DNA of 64,000 nt from JAOTZA01 sp965224065 (lineage in GTDB: Bacteria; Acidobacteriota; Thermoanaerobaculia; Multivoradales; JAHEKO01): contig CBDCYF010000005.1 in NCBI GenBank assembly GCA_965224065.1, forward strand, positions 372,001-436,000, in the 5' to 3' direction. Position numbers and translations under genes: made by a program. This document shows, piece after piece, positions 60,670 through 64,000 of the stretch. Within the stretch, counting starts at the first letter, position 1. Every line of letters starts with the position of its first letter. The notes beneath the pieces were generated by a model. The model was given only the letters and a program-made list of their open reading frames with translations, made no database searches and had not been told where the DNA came from.

Positions 60670-61368
60670 CTAACAGCCGCAGTAGGTGAACGTGATCGGT
60701 TGACCGACGAATCCCGGCCTCGGGCTCGTTCCCGAGAGGAAGAGCGCCGGTCTTTGGCAGTTGTAGTGGTCGCTGACTTCCATCAGGAAGTCGACAAAGC
60801 CATCTCGATCCAAGTCGCCTGCCCAACGCAGGCTCGGCATCGAATCCTTGACGTGGCCGATCTCGATGATCTGCTCTCTATCTCGGTTCCGCAGCATGTG
60901 GAGTGCAAATTCGGTAACGAGGGGGCTGTTCAACCTGCCGGCAACCTGACCGGTAGCTTGTATCTGTATCGTCGTTTCGGCCTCTTCACTGCAACCTTCG
61001 AGAACGGCTGCTGTCCTGTACTCGGGATGGAGAAAGAAGTGTTGACCGGAAAAACACGTCTTGATCGGGCCGGCCTCGAGCAACACCCCGCGGACGAGCA
61101 CCAGCGGATCCATACCTTCGGCGGATACTTTCTTCCCGGTATTGTCGTCCGCGATGACGTCGTAAGCCGGCTCGATAGCTACTTCGCACATGCGAAGCTC
61201 GTAGCCTTGCTCGTGCTTGACCAGGCAGAACCACTCACCCGCCTGCTCGAACTCGACCTCCGATTCATGAAAAGTGCCCGTCTCTAGAATCTCGATTGAC
61301 GCTTCGGCGTGCCCCAACGGCGTGAGGGCGCCGAGAAAAGCAACGAGCAAGCTCGCCGATCTCCACAT
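60670..61368 (-). CDS. Secreted hypothetical protein with FG-GAP/EF-hand-like segment
   Basis: 232 residues from the ATG at 61368, which begins the signal peptide MWRSASLLVAFLGALTPLGHAEA; a TTG six codons earlier is possible. The mature part has several cysteines and a late Asp-rich loop WAGDLDRDGFVDFLMEVS, a calcium-binding-like motif seen in VCBS/FG-GAP repeats. The C-terminus ends with Cys-Gly-Cys. Function unknown. Confidence 0.6.
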   Translation of the reverse strand: MWRSASLLVAFLGALTPLGHAEASIEILETGTFHESEVEFEQAGEWFCLVKHEQGYELRMCEVAIEPAYDVIADDNTGKKVSAEGMDPLVLVRGVLLEAGPIKTCFSGQHFFLHPEYRTAAVLEGCSEEAETTIQIQATGQVAGRLNSPLVTEFALHMLRNRDREQIIEIGHVKDSMPSLRWAGDLDRDGFVDFLMEVSDHYNCQRPALFLSGTSPRPGFVGQPITFTYCGC

Positions 61369-61425
61369 GAGAGACTGGAGGTGCAAAATCTAAACCAAAA
61401 TTGGCCTAGGGAGACACACCGCGCC

Positions 61426-62184
61426 CTACACCGGGTTCGGCACGTCGATGAACTCCGCCTCGATCCCAAAGCGCTCGGTAACGTGCTCGCCGAGAGCTCG
61501 GATCCCGAGCCGCTCGGTGGCGTAGTGGCCGGCTGCCACGAAGTGGGTGCCGGACTCTCGAGCCAGGTTCTGGACCCATTCGGAGACCTCTCCGGTGACA
61601 AAGGCGTCGAGACCGAGGGCGATCGCCTCGTAGAGCGCGCGCTCGGCGGCTCCTGAGACGACGCCCACAGTTCGGATCTGGGCAGGTCCAGAATCCAAGA
61701 CCAGGGGTTCTTGTCCGAAGGCCTCACGACACCGCTCGAAAAAATCCGAGGTCGGAATCGCGCTCGCATAGTGGCCGCGGAACCCGATCGGCTCGCCTTC
61801 GAACGTTCCGAACGGCTTCAGGCCTTCGAGACCCAGCCGCCGCGCCCCCAGGATGTTGTTGCCGAGATCCGGGTGGCGGTCGAGCGGCAGGTGGTAGGCG
61901 AGCAGGCCGAGACCCGAGTCGATCAGACTCTTGACCCTGCGGTATTGGACCCCGGTCAGGGTTGGCTCGGGCCCCTTCCAGAAGATCCCGTGATGGACCA
62001 GCACGGCGTCGGCGCCCGCCCGCTCGGCCCGTTCGAAGAGCTCGAGACAGGCCGACACGCCGGTCACGACTTTGCGCACTTCGGGGCGCCCTTCGACCTG
62101 GAGGCCGTTGGGACAGGCGTCGGAGCCGCGGTCGACCTCGAGGAGCGAATTCAGATAGGCGGTCAGCGCGGTGAGTTCCACCAC
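61426..62184 (-). CDS. Nif3-like dinuclear-metal-centre protein
   Basis: 252 residues from the GTG at 62184 with AAAGG upstream, giving MVELTALTAYLNSLL, the family's normal start. An ATG at 62225 would add a low-complexity lead. Motifs: CPNGLQVEG, ADAVLVHHGIFW (metal His pair), LLAYHLPLDRHPDLGNN and the C-terminal GHYATERLGI. The family is a hexameric metal-binding protein; Nif3/YbgI roles include GTP cyclohydrolase-like activity claims that are not settled. Follows pnp on the same strand. Confidence 0.88.
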   Translation of the reverse strand: MVELTALTAYLNSLLEVDRGSDACPNGLQVEGRPEVRKVVTGVSACLELFERAERAGADAVLVHHGIFWKGPEPTLTGVQYRRVKSLIDSGLGLLAYHLPLDRHPDLGNNILGARRLGLEGLKPFGTFEGEPIGFRGHYASAIPTSDFFERCREAFGQEPLVLDSGPAQIRTVGVVSGAAERALYEAIALGLDAFVTGEVSEWVQNLARESGTHFVAAGHYATERLGIRALGEHVTERFGIEAEFIDVPNPV

Positions 62185-62254
62185 GCCGCCGCCTTTCCGA
62201 TCATCCCGATCCCGCGGGTTGGCCATCTCGGTCTGCGAGCCGGAAAACCCGGGA

Positions 62255-64000
<1,746 letters not shown>

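Overview
The window looks like chromosome of a high-GC, Gram-negative bacterium, most likely an acidobacterium. The best taxonomic clue is the secreted protein at 58946-60046, which matches the 'VWFA-related Acidobacterial domain' family. Outer-membrane proteins (TolC-type, beta-barrel), lipoproteins and secreted beta-propeller proteins show a double membrane. This assignment rests on family recognition, not on a marker-gene tree.

Layout. (1) 1-4164 is core: a cyclic-nucleotide-binding protein, peptide deformylase, a cohesin-like secreted protein, CysRS, a YraN-type protein, tRNA-Gly and tRNA-Cys. (2) 4165-20092 is an accessory region starting just after tRNA-Cys. Two almost identical 1278-bp IS3-family elements in opposite orientation enclose 13.2 kb. 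Inside lie a block of HEAT, CFI-box, M48/GYF, TPR and zinc-ribbon proteins (5864-10739), a secreted protein (11202-12446), and a tight seven-gene set (13000-18778). That set encodes a reduced branched-chain-amino-acid-type ABC importer, an EgtD-like methyltransferase and a membrane-anchored protein; it is my best candidate for an undescribed system. The right IS truncates a frameshifted CarF/plasmanylethanolamine desaturase gene. (3) 20978-27397 carries two PQQ-type propeller proteins and a tRNA-Leu. Copies of the tRNA-Leu 3' end recur up to 27397 and bracket about 3.4 kb, as after tRNA-targeted integration. (4) 27421-29005 is a compact mercury-type operon: MerR with the Hg(II) cysteine triad, a membrane protein, a CopZ-like [2Fe-2S] metallochaperone and a 50-residue Cys-rich membrane peptide.

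(5) 29149-43798 is mixed housekeeping: a Kef-type antiporter, slipin, YheT-type hydrolase, squalene/phytoene-synthase-like enzyme, Cfa-type methyltransferase, two CBS proteins, a metzincin, DnaB, PurC and a large protein with a class III cyclase-like domain. (6) 44021-53286 holds leucyl aminopeptidase followed by two Dpp/Opp ATPases (peptide use) and a TolC/MacA/MacB-type efflux operon. (7) 53361-64000 has a GT39 glycosyltransferase, an S9 peptidase, secreted proteins, a ComEB-like deaminase, a Nif3-like protein and polynucleotide phosphorylase running off the end.

Family names come from recognising motifs by eye. No database search was run, and start codons were chosen from ribosome-binding sites, overlaps and family length.
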